Shown one piece after another: positions 1-12,200 of a stretch of 30,385 nucleotides of DNA. Source of the stretch: Lenisia limosa (lineage: Eukaryota; Breviatea); assembly GCA_001655205.1 (NCBI GenBank), contig LPNZ01007841.1, positions 1 through 30,385 on the forward strand, given 5' to 3'. The notes beneath the pieces were generated by a model. It ran no database searches and was not told the origin of the DNA. It was given only the letters and a program-made list of their open reading frames with translations. Made by a program: the position numbers and the translations under genes. Positions within the stretch are counted from its first letter, which is position 1; each line of letters starts with the position of its first letter.

Positions 1-210
1 CGGGAAGTGAAGAGTGAGAGTGAAGAGACGAGAATTGGCATTGGACGAGAAGAAGAAGAAAGTATATTTTTTATTTATTATTATTAGACCAAGGCATATT
101 GATTTTACAGCCTCAGATCATGACATGACTGTTTGTTCCGCTGTTCCGCTTATTCCCCTCTGTTCTGTTTGTGCTTCTGTAGTAAAATGGAATTAACTTT
201 TTTTTTTTAG

Positions 211-3200
211 ATATTTAAAAGGAAGGTATTTCACACAAGGCATTTCACAGATCTGAAGAATGACAAACACAGTCAAATTGAAGCTGCCTACCTCCCTGCA
301 TGGTGATTGCAAGTCTGTGAGTTCAGTGTATAAAAACACATGCGTGTCAGTCATATTTTATTTTCCTCGGGCTATCTGCATCTTCTGTGCTTTTCACAAC
401 CATTGTTCTAGTCAAAATGTCGTGTTATGTTGTTATGTTGGTTCTGCACTGGAGTATCCACCAGCCATTTTTATTGTGTAACACGTTAGGAGGAGTGCCA
501 CTCTACTCAAGCGCCTCACAAGCCGATATGAGGACAAATACAGGAAGAAAGACGTCTTGTGTAGCGACTGCTTAGACAAGAGCGTTTTTTGTGACAGCTT
601 CATTGGTGGAGTAGTGAGGGGGATAGCGACTGCTTAGACAAGAGCGTTTTTTGTGACATCTTCATTGGTGGAGTAGTACGGGGTGTGGGGGTTGTAAGTT
701 TGACATTTCCGCTACCATTTCAGTGTCAAAACTGCAGTGGAGAAAAGCACGTCACCATTAATAGATCGGAAGATAGTGCTGCTACTTGGTTGGAGATGTG
801 GAGGTAATATATGTTAATTAATTGTTTAATCTCGTGTTTTATTTTTTATTGTGAACTTTGGGGAATAGCTTGTTATTTAAAACGCTGCCCATAGTAGTTC
901 ATCTTTTACATTTGTAGGGAACTCGCTGTTTTAAAAAAATCCAAGAACAAGAAGTAAGCAATAATGAGTCTTTTGTGGATTAGCAAGTCATTTAAGATGA
1001 TATTGATAAGGATGCGATGTGATATGTAATATTATTTATTTTGTCTTTTATTGCTTCATAGATTTGCATCATTGATTTTGCAGGCAATCTGAAGTAAAGA
1101 AGGAAACCAAAAAGGAGAAGGAAACCCATCAAGCAATGAAGGAAGGGAAAGATGAGTAAGCGTGTTCATTGGATAATTGTATGACAAGTGGAGCCCTGTT
1201 TCTTATTTCAGTGTAGACCAGATACCTCTCCCCCCAAGAAGCGTAAACCCAAAAAGTTCTCAAAGGCCAATGTTGTTCTCCGCGCTCGGAGCGACTCTGA
1301 TGTCAGTGTCATCAAACACAAGCGCAAACAGACCTCCAAGGGTCTTCTACCTACTCCCACAGGGGACATTCGCACTGTTCGACAATCCAAGAACCCCTTA
1401 AAAGTCAACACCACTCTTCCAAGCCAGCAGAATGAAAGGTTTGAATGGTTTCAGTCTTTAGACCAATTGCGGATTTTTTACCGGTTTTTTATTTCGTTTA
1501 TCCACATTGCGTGGTGACTTACTATTTTCATTCATTTTGATGCTCTTTGTGTGTTTTTAGTAAGCGCAATGGGTGTCCAGATATCCTCATCAGATAATGT
1601 ATCTTTTGCGTAGTTACCACCTTAGTCCTCCTATTTCCGATTTCACGGAAGGCCCCTGTGAAGTGCCAATTCGTTCGTTTCCGAAGACTCGACGCTACAT
1701 TTCCCCTTCAGGTCGGATGTTATGTCATTTGTGGACTGCTGCTCTTTTGTTTCCAATGGCCTACGAATCTGATTATTACAGGCTTCAAGCTGTGTCACAA
1801 GAAAATGCACCATTCAGGTTGGAAAAGGTGCTCCTTTACACACACACTCACCGAAATGAAGGTGAGAGTAAAGTTCGGGCTACTTTGCCACTTACTCCAT
1901 AATGATTAGTGATTTGCCACTACTATAACTATTAATACTGTGCTTGTATTCTGATAACAACAGGCCTGGAACAAGGAAGGTGTACGCCTGGGGATCTTGG
2001 AGCATTCCAAATGCGCAATACAAGAAAAGAAGCAGGAGGACCTTCTCAAGTCTGGAAAGCTGGTGATGACGTCATGGTTGGTGGGGCAATGGTAATCTCA
2101 TATTACGCTTTCGTCAATGCTTGTTAAGTAATACGTTTAGGGATTTTCAGAAGAGTAAACAAACAAAACCCAATCATTGCAACAAGGTATCGCAGAACCA
2201 ACGGGTCCATGATTTCGCTCATTTAGCTGTGTATGACCCTCTAGAACACAACACCAGCCAAGCCAATCAACGTTGTTCCAAGCCCCCCAGAACCCCTGCC
2301 CGTTGATGTAGGTTCAGTCTTGTACATGTTTTCCATAGGCCTTTGAGTGCACGATTCGCGAAATTACATGTGTGTGTGTGTGTTTACATCACCTGCGCCA
2401 TCTGCTACTTTCGAATATTGTTAATCCCTACATTACTGAGTCATTTCAAAATATTATTCTCCATGAACATCTGAACATTTAGCTTCTGTTACTCTTCATG
2501 AACATTTAGCTTCTGTTACTCTTCATGAACATTTAGCTTCTGTTACTCTCCATGAACATCCCATGAACATTTAGCTTCTGTTACTCTCCTCCCGCAATGC
2601 TGACACGACCATCAGCAAAAAGAAAAAGAAGCTGCGTAAAACTTGTGGGTTTTCAATAATACATGGGTTTAGTTACATATTCGTATAAGTTGCTAAAATC
2701 CCTTATCTCTGCGTGATGGTATGGACGGCTTCGGCCAGATACACCATCAGTTGCATTCCATTCTTCTTGGTACTATAAATTTGATCAAAAAGTACATTTG
2801 CCAATATTATCTCTTGTAACGCGCTTTCTAGCGGCCACTGGTCAATACGATAACATCTGCAAAACGTGGGAGTATAGGCTGATGGCCAATATTGAAGAAG
2901 CCATTGAAGAGGCAGACTGGGACTATGAGCTCCAAACGGTTGGGTGTGGCTGACACTTCTTGAATGCCCCGTTTTGTTAGACTCATTTAACAATTTCTCA
3001 TATCAAAGGGACTAACCAAGGAGAATTACATTAGAAAAACGCAGAACGCTTCATTCCATGAAGAGAGCAAACTTGTTGGGGGGTTATTTTGGTCCAAGAA
3101 GGGTTGCTCTGTATGGGTTTTCCTTTTTGTTGTCATTAATACCCTAGAATGAACTGATAAAAAGCGAATTCTCTTACACTAATGTGACTCTGCGCGCTGA

Positions 3201-6200
3201 CGCAACAAAGGGCTACAATAGAGTTCTCTTTGAGGTGGATGGATTTATAATGCCAAGCAAATGATTATTTTCACCTCTTTCCGGCGTCACGGTATAGCTT
3301 GCAGAAGACGATGTGATGCCTTACAGCTGCCGGCCCTCAATCCTCCATGGGGATAGAGTTGAAATCACTACCGAAGGTTCCTCAATGGTGGGTGGACTTT
3401 CCCTATTTCAAAAGATGAGATAATTCAAGAGTCTGTATTATCCATACATTCTACAGCCTAAAGAGTTGAGCTTCTTAGGTTTTTATATCTACTCAAAAAT
3501 GATTTCACGTGTTTTTACTGACTCAAAAGACGGTACCTGGCTGCATAGACTTCATCTTCAAACGAAACGTCTTCATCAAACCATTCAGAAGCCTGTTTCC
3601 TGAAGGTGGGTGGTTTGTGCTCAAAAGTCTCGAAATTCTATTGGTGTTATTATTTGGCATTTCTAGAAGATGGAAATTCACAACAGATTGTATTTGATAC
3701 TGTAGACGACACCAGCTATTCGATCAAAATAAAGTGTGATGACAAACATTTCAAAGTGAGTAGGTTTATCTTGATATGATGAATGGGGTTGTAGTTTGAA
3801 TTTTGTTTTGGAGCCGCTATTTCTTCAATTAATTATTATTAAACACCATCGTCTGTCCTCTCAATGCTATAAGGCCAACCGTAGTGCTCTGAACAACTGC
3901 GCTCCTTATGTCTTGTTCCCCTCTCCGCAGTCCCAATCCAAGGTTAAACCCGTCAAGGAACTCACAAACAATGACTGGGTGGGTGGTTCCAAGCAGAGTA
4001 ATAAATATTTATGATTAGCAAACATATGTTTTGTTTCCTGACGATCCAGTTTTTCCACGGTCTCAACCAAGAGCAAAGAAACAGTGTCCACACCTTGTTG
4101 ATGTCTGGGCAAAATGGTCTGATGGTAGCATATTAATGCACCCAATCATTTAAAACTTTGTGTTCACAGTGAGGACGGCTTCGGCCAGAGACAGTCCCAT
4201 TCACCGAAGTACGAATATAACACATTAGGCAACCCACTTGCACCTGTGGTGGTTACAGGGTCTTTTGGAACCGGAAAGACGCTGATCGGCATGGAAGCTG
4301 TTAAAATGGTGGGGTGGACAAGATATATATTATATATATCATATATATAACCTTTTAAAATTTGATGATTTACGTTGATTGAGACCAAAGTGGATCCCTG
4401 CTCATTGCTTCCAACAAAGGCTCACAATTCAGAGTTTGAATCACATCCGAAACCCTCGTGTACTTGTTTGCACTTACAATAATTCCACCGCTGACAAGTG
4501 AGTGTTGTTATTTAGCCAAATTTTCTTCTTTGTTTGACCTTACATTCTGGACATGCATTGGTCATCTCTTAGGTATGTAAACGAGCTGAATTTAGAAGAG
4601 AAGCAGTTATTACGTCTCTATTCTAAGAGGTGAGAACGTTTTGTCTTTAAATATTGACAACCTTAATGTCATGGTACCAACAGCTTTGGCAACTGCAAAA
4701 ACCTTTATCAAATACATAAATCAACTTCCTCTTATTTTTCCTCACCAGCTGTTCTCACTATAATTCAGCAAAGTGAGGCTCGTTGACGAGAAGTATTGCT
4801 ACTTTGACGCTCAGGGCGCCTGTGCTATTCCGCCTAAAATCGTGGGGTGGTGGTAAACGTGTTAGTCACTACTACATAATAAAATATCATTTCCGAATCA
4901 TTTGCCTTGTAATCATATTGGTTACCTCATTGCTCATATTACAGCTGTTGGTTGATGTTCCTGTTGTTGTCTGTACCTTGAGCGTTTGTCACGACCTTTC
5001 ACAGAATGGTGACTGGGGGTAGACCTTTCATGTTTAAATCTTTTTTTGTTCAAGCAATATTTGAACAAGATACATGTATATTTCTGGATATAATTGATAT
5101 GTATGATATCTACCTATTCATATTATGGTGTATGAGGGGGTAAACTTATCAAGCGTTCAGCATTATTCACTTCCTCCAGACCTGGGCGGCCATTATGACG
5201 TAATTATTGTTGACGAGGCTGCATAATGTCTCGAAGCTGATGTTCACCATGCTCTCCAGTAGGAGGTCATGAGCACATGTTGCCCTAATAGATTCAATCG
5301 TATAGTATGACATAGTATTATGTCCAGAGTAAGACTCTTCAGTATGACCTAGTATTATGTTCAGAGTAAGACTCTAGGTTTGCCAGCCCTAGTTCTCGTA
5401 TTCTGCTTCTTGGGGACCACAAACAGACGGTCCCAACACTCCAGTCAGGTGTGTCTTCGCTTCTTAACTCAAACTGTTACCGTTGTTTTCACACGCCCAT
5501 CACCCTCGTAGAAGTGGCTGAAGGACTAGGGTATGGCAAGCCCATCATCTGTCGAATGGCGGACTTACCGTTCTACAGCAACTTCCCAAAATACTTCATT
5601 CATTTGGTTGGTTTATCCCGCATCCTGGTGGATTGACTTTCTTTGCATTTTCTGACTATTGAGGTTCGGAACTATCGAAGTGTTCCTGAGATTGTCTCCA
5701 TGCAGTCCAAGCTGTTCTACTCCAACACTTTGGTGCCTCTTGTGGAGTCAACCTACCTCAAAACTGTGGGGGGAGGTGACTTGACGTCTATTAAGCTAGA
5801 CCTGAACCTCAAAGCAGAATTTCTGGACCCCCATATTTTGGTCTATTTTCAACATAATGGGGGCTTGATAGTTGCCATCTTGTTTAGTTTTCTTTTTTGA
5901 AGTTCGGAATGTTTGAGAGCCCCAGATAGATTCACCTCATCTCAATTTAGAACGTACAAGGATTCAAGAAGGACGTTTCATTTGCTGTTATTGCAACATA
6001 TGTATGTGGGGCATTTTCATCCACCATTGCTTCCCATCTTTGATTGAAGGGTTATCTCAATATTTCACCATTGCTTCCCATCTTTGATTGAAGGGTTATT
6101 TCACATAATCATTGGGTTGGATGCTTTACTTTTCTTATCTTTGAATTGACCGGCTTAGGGAACAGATGTATGCCAAGGAACAGGATTTGCAAACTATCAA

Positions 6201-9200
6201 GAAGCCAGTGTTATGGCAGTGGGGATGCAAAGCAGGCAGTTGATAATGTCATATTTTGCTTGATAATATATCTTAACTGTTCCAGAAATATGCCAAATCC
6301 TTGAGGGAGTGCATTGAAACTGATGACCCCGCTACCACCCCTCTCATGGTATGTAGTTTTTTGTTTGACGAACGTATGTGATATCTCCGAAGCAATGAAA
6401 ATTGCTGACGTATTATTTACACACTTCTCTGAGAGTATTATTCCGCAATAAGTGTCTTTTACCCTAACATATAAATACATAAAATAGAAAGGTAACTTCA
6501 TCGAATGTGACCTATTCCCTTCACAACATAGTTTTAATATCTTGCATTGATTTAATTCCCTCAGATCATTGCCCCCAACTTCCGTCAAGTGTCAGTCATC
6601 AAGGCCCAGCTTGAACTCATAGATCCGAACCATGATGTGAGCTTTAATGCGGTCCGTCCGTTCAACTGACATGGTCTCATGATGCTAAGTATCACTTTTT
6701 AGATTATGGTGGCCACTGTGAATGGAGTTCAAGGCCTTCAATCTCAGGTATTTCAGGTCGTCCTCCATTGACTCTTTAGGTCGTAATGATCGCTACTACG
6801 AGATCTGGCAAAATGGCAAAGGAGCGAATTGAAAGAGACAAAACGTTGAAAACTGGATTCCTCTCTAATGTCGGTTCTTGGGTTGTTCCTCTCAAATGTC
6901 GGTTCTTGGGTTGTTGACTTACATTGGTCCACAGATTCTATCACCTGTTAACACCCTTCACACCCAGGCCAACAACTTCAACACTGCAGTGAGTCGAGCC
7001 AGGACCAGCGTTGTCGTTTTTGTTGAACAACAAGCTGCAAACGTTGCCGATAGTTATTTCAAGGTGGGCTTGTGAGACTATCAAAAAAGTGGATATGACG
7101 TAGCATATGACTGAAAAATTAGGAGGGTTGAAAGTGGAGTCTGGGTATTTTTGCCTGACCGTACAGATATTTGTCGCTACCTGCTGTAAATCCCAGTTCT
7201 CTTCTGTGAAGCGAGTCCCTCGAATCACTCCCTTAATTCTTGGTACAAGGCCATCAATCCCTGATCTGAGACTCTTTTATCTCTTGAGCTCTTTTGCGTT
7301 GTATTCTTCTTTTTCTGTTTTCATTGTATTTTGTACCTCATGATTTTGAGTGATTTGAGAGTCTAACAGTTTTGTAGATACAGAACCCCTTTTGATTAAG
7401 CCTGAAACCACTCCCGAAATCCAATGCAATATCATTGCTGGCTACAGTGAAAAGCAGAGGGCAATCAAGGTATATATCTCTGTGAAATTAGTGAGTTCAG
7501 CGCAATAGTGACATTTTTCTGTGGAGACAAACTGTTTGCAGTTTCCCCTTTGCGTATTGTTATGGAGTCATATTAACATGCCAGGCGGATCCCTTGGAGC
7601 AAGTTACGCACAATCTGTCCAGTGTCTCCCTCAACAGCGTTCCTGAACGTTGGTGGTTTCTCATATCACTTTATTTCTATGATACAATCAGTTTTTTGAA
7701 TAGTTGAGGCTTGAAATCGTAAACACAGGTATCTGATATTGCTACTTGTCAGTTATTGCGTAGGGAAGCCCTCGCCCGACATTGAGACTTTGGTCCGGTC
7801 CGAAGTACCGACTGAGAACAATGACAACAGAGAACTGGCTCTCGTTTGGGGGTTTTATGCCATTGTTCAGTTTGCAACCTTCAAGCCTCGTCTCTTATGA
7901 ATAGGCAGCATTCACCCAAATGACCCTTGTAGCACTTAGGAGATATCAAAGACAAGGGGCTGCACCTTGTCAAGGACGAAAATGCCTACGTGTCCACTTT
8001 GGCCAATTTCAAGCGTTTTGTTCCTTCGACCCCAGCGTTAGCTAAATTCTCTTGGTAGACAAAAATGCTCTTGATTGACAAAAATGCTCTTGATATACAA
8101 AATGCTCTTGATAGACAAAAATGCTCTTGATATAAAAGGGGATAACTTTATAGGAACAAAATCTACCTCAGCGAAATTGACCTTGAGAAGACGTCGCTAC
8201 AAATTGGGACGTACTCGCGAAAGAAAGACACACCAAAGAAGGTGTTTGTGAGTGGGCATATTTTGATATACGACTTTGACCCCCCCCCCCCNNNNNNNNN
8301 NNNNNNNNNNNNNNNNNNNNNNNNNNNNNNNNNNNNNNNNNNNNNNNNNNNNNNNNNNNNNNNNNNNNNNNNNNNNNNNNNNNNNGCTCTTTGGAAAGAA
8401 GGTGCAATGGACGGCTCGGTTGTGCTCTTCCATGTGACTGACGAGAACGTTTGCAGGTTGCTGATGGTCACGTTGTTGGGCCTCTTGTGACGCTGGTGGT
8501 CATGTTGTTGGGCCTCTTATGATGCTGATGGTCACGTTGTTGGGCCTTGTTGTGACGCTTACAGAAGGCTGTTATTGACTATCGTGTGCAATTTGAGGAG
8601 GCGTTGAGACCTGCTGGAGATTGCGCCGGAAGATCATACATTTCCCGCTGGACCAACAACAAATTGTTCGCCCCTATCAACCCAAGGGTACGGGCGGTCA
8701 ATTTAAGGGTACGGGCGGTCAATTTAAGGGTATGTGGGCGGTCAATTTAAGGGTATGTGGGCGGTCAATTTAAGGGTGTGTGGGCGGTCAATTTAAGGGT
8801 ACGGGCGGTCATTTTACCTTTTGTGATATGCTCTTGTCTGATCCCCAAAGGCGCCCTTGCTTGCTCTGGACTATGGCCAGCGTTTGAACGCGGGAGTGCT
8901 GAGTGTGCTACGTGTCACTAAGTGGAACTCCGGTCACAACCACCCGGCTGCGTTGGTTTGAGGGCTTCATAGTGTAAAGGGCATAACCCCTGAAGCTGCC
9001 ATGGCTACCATGAGATACCCCTTTATTGCCCCTTAGATATCTGAGACTGTGAACGAGCCAGAGAAGATCCCTTGGGGCGACTGGGTGAACATGGACATTG
9101 CTTCCACCGGCGCTACGGAGGCTTCAGTCAAAGTGGGCTTGGAGGCGATCTTTTTATCACGGTTCATTGCGGTTGTGGATCTCTTCACAACCCTGCTCTC

Positions 9201-12200
9201 CATTTGACCCTCTAGTTGCAATCTGAGGCGGAGAGCTTGGTCAGTCTTCTTGAGTTCGACGCGGATTCATCCATTTCCCATGTACGCGTCTCGTGTTCTT
9301 ACTACCTGAATGGCGCATTTTAGCATGATTGAGCCCTCACCCCTTAGCTGCACCCTGACGTGACTTACTATGCAATTGACCCGGAGAATTGCACCGATCG
9401 CGACGACGCAATTGCATACGTAGGATAGGACCAGACCAGAATCCTAAGATCCTAAGTCAGATTTTGGGGTCTGAACGGGAAGAATGTTTTTCCAATTTTG
9501 CATCTTTCGGCTTGCTTAAGGTGCTAAAAGGTTAGAAGAGTTATTTAGATACGGGTTAGGTGATTGACAACATTTAAATGCAGAGAGAAAAGAAAAAGAA
9601 GGGTGATCACTAAAGAAAAAGAGAAGTATTATTCTTTTTTTAAAAGCCACTCCGAGGCTCGATCCCTCGACCTCTAGTTCAAAAACCAACAAAAGTCCAT
9701 CTGGTGTTCATTTGACCACTAAAAAAAATGGCGCGCAAAAAATCTGCTTTTGGCCCGCTTTGTCGGAGTTCGGGGTTTTTTAAATGGAATTCCGGGGTCC
9801 TTAAGTTAGATTCTTGTCTGTTCCTAACGTTGGACTGAACAACATTTCCATGCCACATGGAGGGCATGCTCTGATTGTGTAGTTCAGGGACTCGAAGGGA
9901 GAGGAGTATGTTTCCGTGGCTGTAACGGACGTGGCTGGAGCCCTGGTGGAGTGGTCGGATATAGACATTTTCGTGGGGCGGAAACACATTCATCAAAGGC
10001 TTTTGGACGGATGGAAATCACTTTATGAAGAATCATCTAACCAATTCTAGGCCATGAAGCAACAAGCCTCGCTGTACCCCCCTTGCGCTGATAAGATCCA
10101 AATGCTGCCTGCCGCCTTGACTGACTACTTGTCTATTAGCAGTAGCACGCCATGTATTGTGGTATGCTCCACTATCTAATAACATGGTATTGTCAGTGTG
10201 TATGGACAGCTTCAGCGAGATGCAAGACACCTCTTTTCCATTTCCTGAAAATATGACCAGACATGTCTATCACACTACAGATGGTACTTAATTTGAGAAC
10301 CGGCAAGGTGTCATTCAGTTCAGCGAAGGTGACCGTCTCTCAAATTTCCTATCAAAAGGTATGTAGTTGGTGAAGTATCTTTCGATGTTCTCTTCGGGTG
10401 TTTTGTGCTCGGATTTTGCATCCCAAAATCCCATAAATCCCTTTCACCCGTTCAGCTTCATGATGACCTTCAAAGCTGCGAGCAATATGCTGAGGATCTC
10501 CACAGAGCGGCCAAGATCCTGCTGCAGAAAAGGCGGCAATCACCCAACCCTGGAATGCCGACCCCTAATACCAAATTCGAGTGTTCTTTACTGGTACGGT
10601 AGAGGTAGTTGATGTTTTTCTTTGCAGTCCTCCCCTTGATCCCATCAGAACAATACCCTTAACAACGACCATGCCTGGGACTTCCCCGTTTGTCACGCCA
10701 TTGTGGAGCACTTTATGATTGCTGCCAACCTTGCTGCAGGAGAGGTCTTCGATGACAGTGATGTTGAGGCTATCTACAGGGTCCAAAACAAACCACAATC
10801 GGTTGGTGCATCGTCGTGTCATATAATGTCCTTGCTCCTGGATCTGTTTCACACCCGCAGGAAAGTCAAGAGATTCTTGCGAAGTACGAAGAGCTGATAC
10901 ACAGAGACGACCTAAACACGTCCACTCTCGAACATCTGCGGTTCAATAAAGAAATGGCAAAAGTGAGTGCTTGTCTTATCTTTTTCGACAGCAGATATAT
11001 TATTACCAGTGTTCCCTAGCTATGCCGCCACAATCATTTTCATGGCTTTAGTTCGGCTTTTATCATTATCTTTAGTTCAGCTTTTATCATTATCAAAAAT
11101 TCACTTCCTTTATAACCTTTCAGTACCAAACACAGTCATTCTTCACGGTCACTCCCGGCTTTCATTTCTCTATTGGAGGTCAGTCGCCCTATGCTACGTG
11201 GACGTCTCCCCTCAGACGCTACACCGACATCGTCAATATGCGCATTCTGAAGTGCTTCACTGATGTGAGCGTGGTCTACCCATGTCGCCTCCATGTAGCC
11301 TGATTTCACCCCCATTTAGCCTGATTTGACCTCCATGTAGCTTGAAAGTCCCCTGTTATATGAGGGCGGAGCACCAATGCTTGTCGCCTTAGCCAACTGC
11401 ACTCTAGCCGGTCTTACAGCTGTGACGAGGGGGGTTACTCCTATTAACATTTTGCTGACAATTGTAGTGCGAAACAGACCTCAGAGGGGACCTGTGCGGA
11501 CGAATTATGTCGAAAATGACGGACCTTGTCGTCCTTCCCTCGACCGTTGTAGGCATCAGCGGCAGCTCAATGGATGTTAGTGGGGTTTGAGTAGCCATCT
11601 CACTAGCACTCCAAGCTCATCTATTATGCGACTGGCGTTACCTCTCAGATGATTTCTGAATCACGGCCCGGCTTCACAAACGCTCTCAGTAACATTGCGT
11701 TCCGTGACCTTCGAAGTGACGGGTTCGGACAGGAGGAGGTGTGGCGATTTAATTGACCGTGAATGTGTTCCTTTTTACCCCCGGACTCGTTAGACGTTAT
11801 GCTTGTCTCACGTAAACAGGTTGATATTGGCAACTCTGTGATGTTCCGTGTAAATAGCGACAAAATTATCCAAGGCACCAGAATGCTGCACAATCCGATA
11901 CCAGTCTCAAAGCGAACACTCGAAATCGGAAGCACGGCTGTTGTTCAAATGAATGCAATGGTTGGTAATTCTGTCATATGCATATTCATTAATAGGATGT
12001 ACCTGTTTCCATTTGACCCCTTCGCCAGCGCAACAAGATCCGACAGCAAACAGAGGCGTCTGTTCAGCTTCTGGAGGTCACCCCGGGGGCTGTATTCTGT
12101 CTTGATCACTGCAAAGTGGGGGGCTGTATTCTGTCTTGATCACTGCAATGTGGGGGGCTGTATTCTGTCTTGATCACTGCAAAGTGGGGGGCTGTATTTG

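Larger units (their letters stand above)
4050..7063 (+). other. SF1B helicase domain 1 (MOV10/HELZ type)
   Basis: All core motifs of a UPF1-like superfamily 1 helicase are recognisable in order. Q-motif-like FHGLNQEQRNSVHTLL is at 4050. Motif I, GSFGTGKT, lies in exon 4174-4308. Motif Ia is VLVCTYNNSTAD (near 4460). Motif II is VIIVDEAA followed by a TAA codon (5224-5226) then CLEADVHHAL. Motif III is LLLGDHKQTVPTLQ (near 5405). Motif IV is NYRSVPEIVSMQSKLFY (near 5668). A GFANYQEASVMA element precedes motif V, VATVNGVQGLQ (near 6712), and motif VI is NFNTAVSRARTSVVVF (exon 6935-7063). The Walker A is less canonical than in helicase 2 (Ser-Phe replaces Pro-Pro). Without the TAA, nucleotide binding and hydrolysis would be expected to work. 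Confidence 0.85.

Noticed and set aside
562-682. CRISPR-like direct repeats here and at other arrays
   Set aside because: Units are contiguous tandem repeats without spacers and lie at splice sites of eukaryotic genes.
1573-1902. Separate 109-residue open frame
   Set aside because: It is the zinc-finger exon read through its flanking introns. Spliced frames explain it better.
2723-2739. 17-base identity with 4173-4189 (ggacggcttcggccaga), possibly a reverse-spliced or duplicated exon fragment
   Set aside because: Flanks differ within a few bases and the frame leads nowhere. It could be chance or a minor relic.
4318-4350. AT-rich palindromic stretch as an origin or regulatory element
   Set aside because: Simple TA-rich intron sequence. 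Similar stretches occur near 15810 and 16610 without other signals.
5200-5250. Reassigned genetic code (TAA as Gln)
   Set aside because: No other exon in the window needs TAA or TAG read as Gln. An apparent second case at 1593 vanishes with a 41-nt intron, and TAA/TAG end genes 1 and 2 at sensible places.
7064-7375. End of the first helicase gene (frame appears to break after motif VI)
   Set aside because: A small exon near 7195-7241 (FSSVKRVPRITPLIL) restores phase to the next exon (TEPLLIKPE), so the gene continues.
9653-9669. tRNA gene suggested by a perfect T-arm-like hairpin
   Set aside because: No matching acceptor, D or anticodon arms are present around it. Kept only as a curiosity inside the inverted-repeat element.
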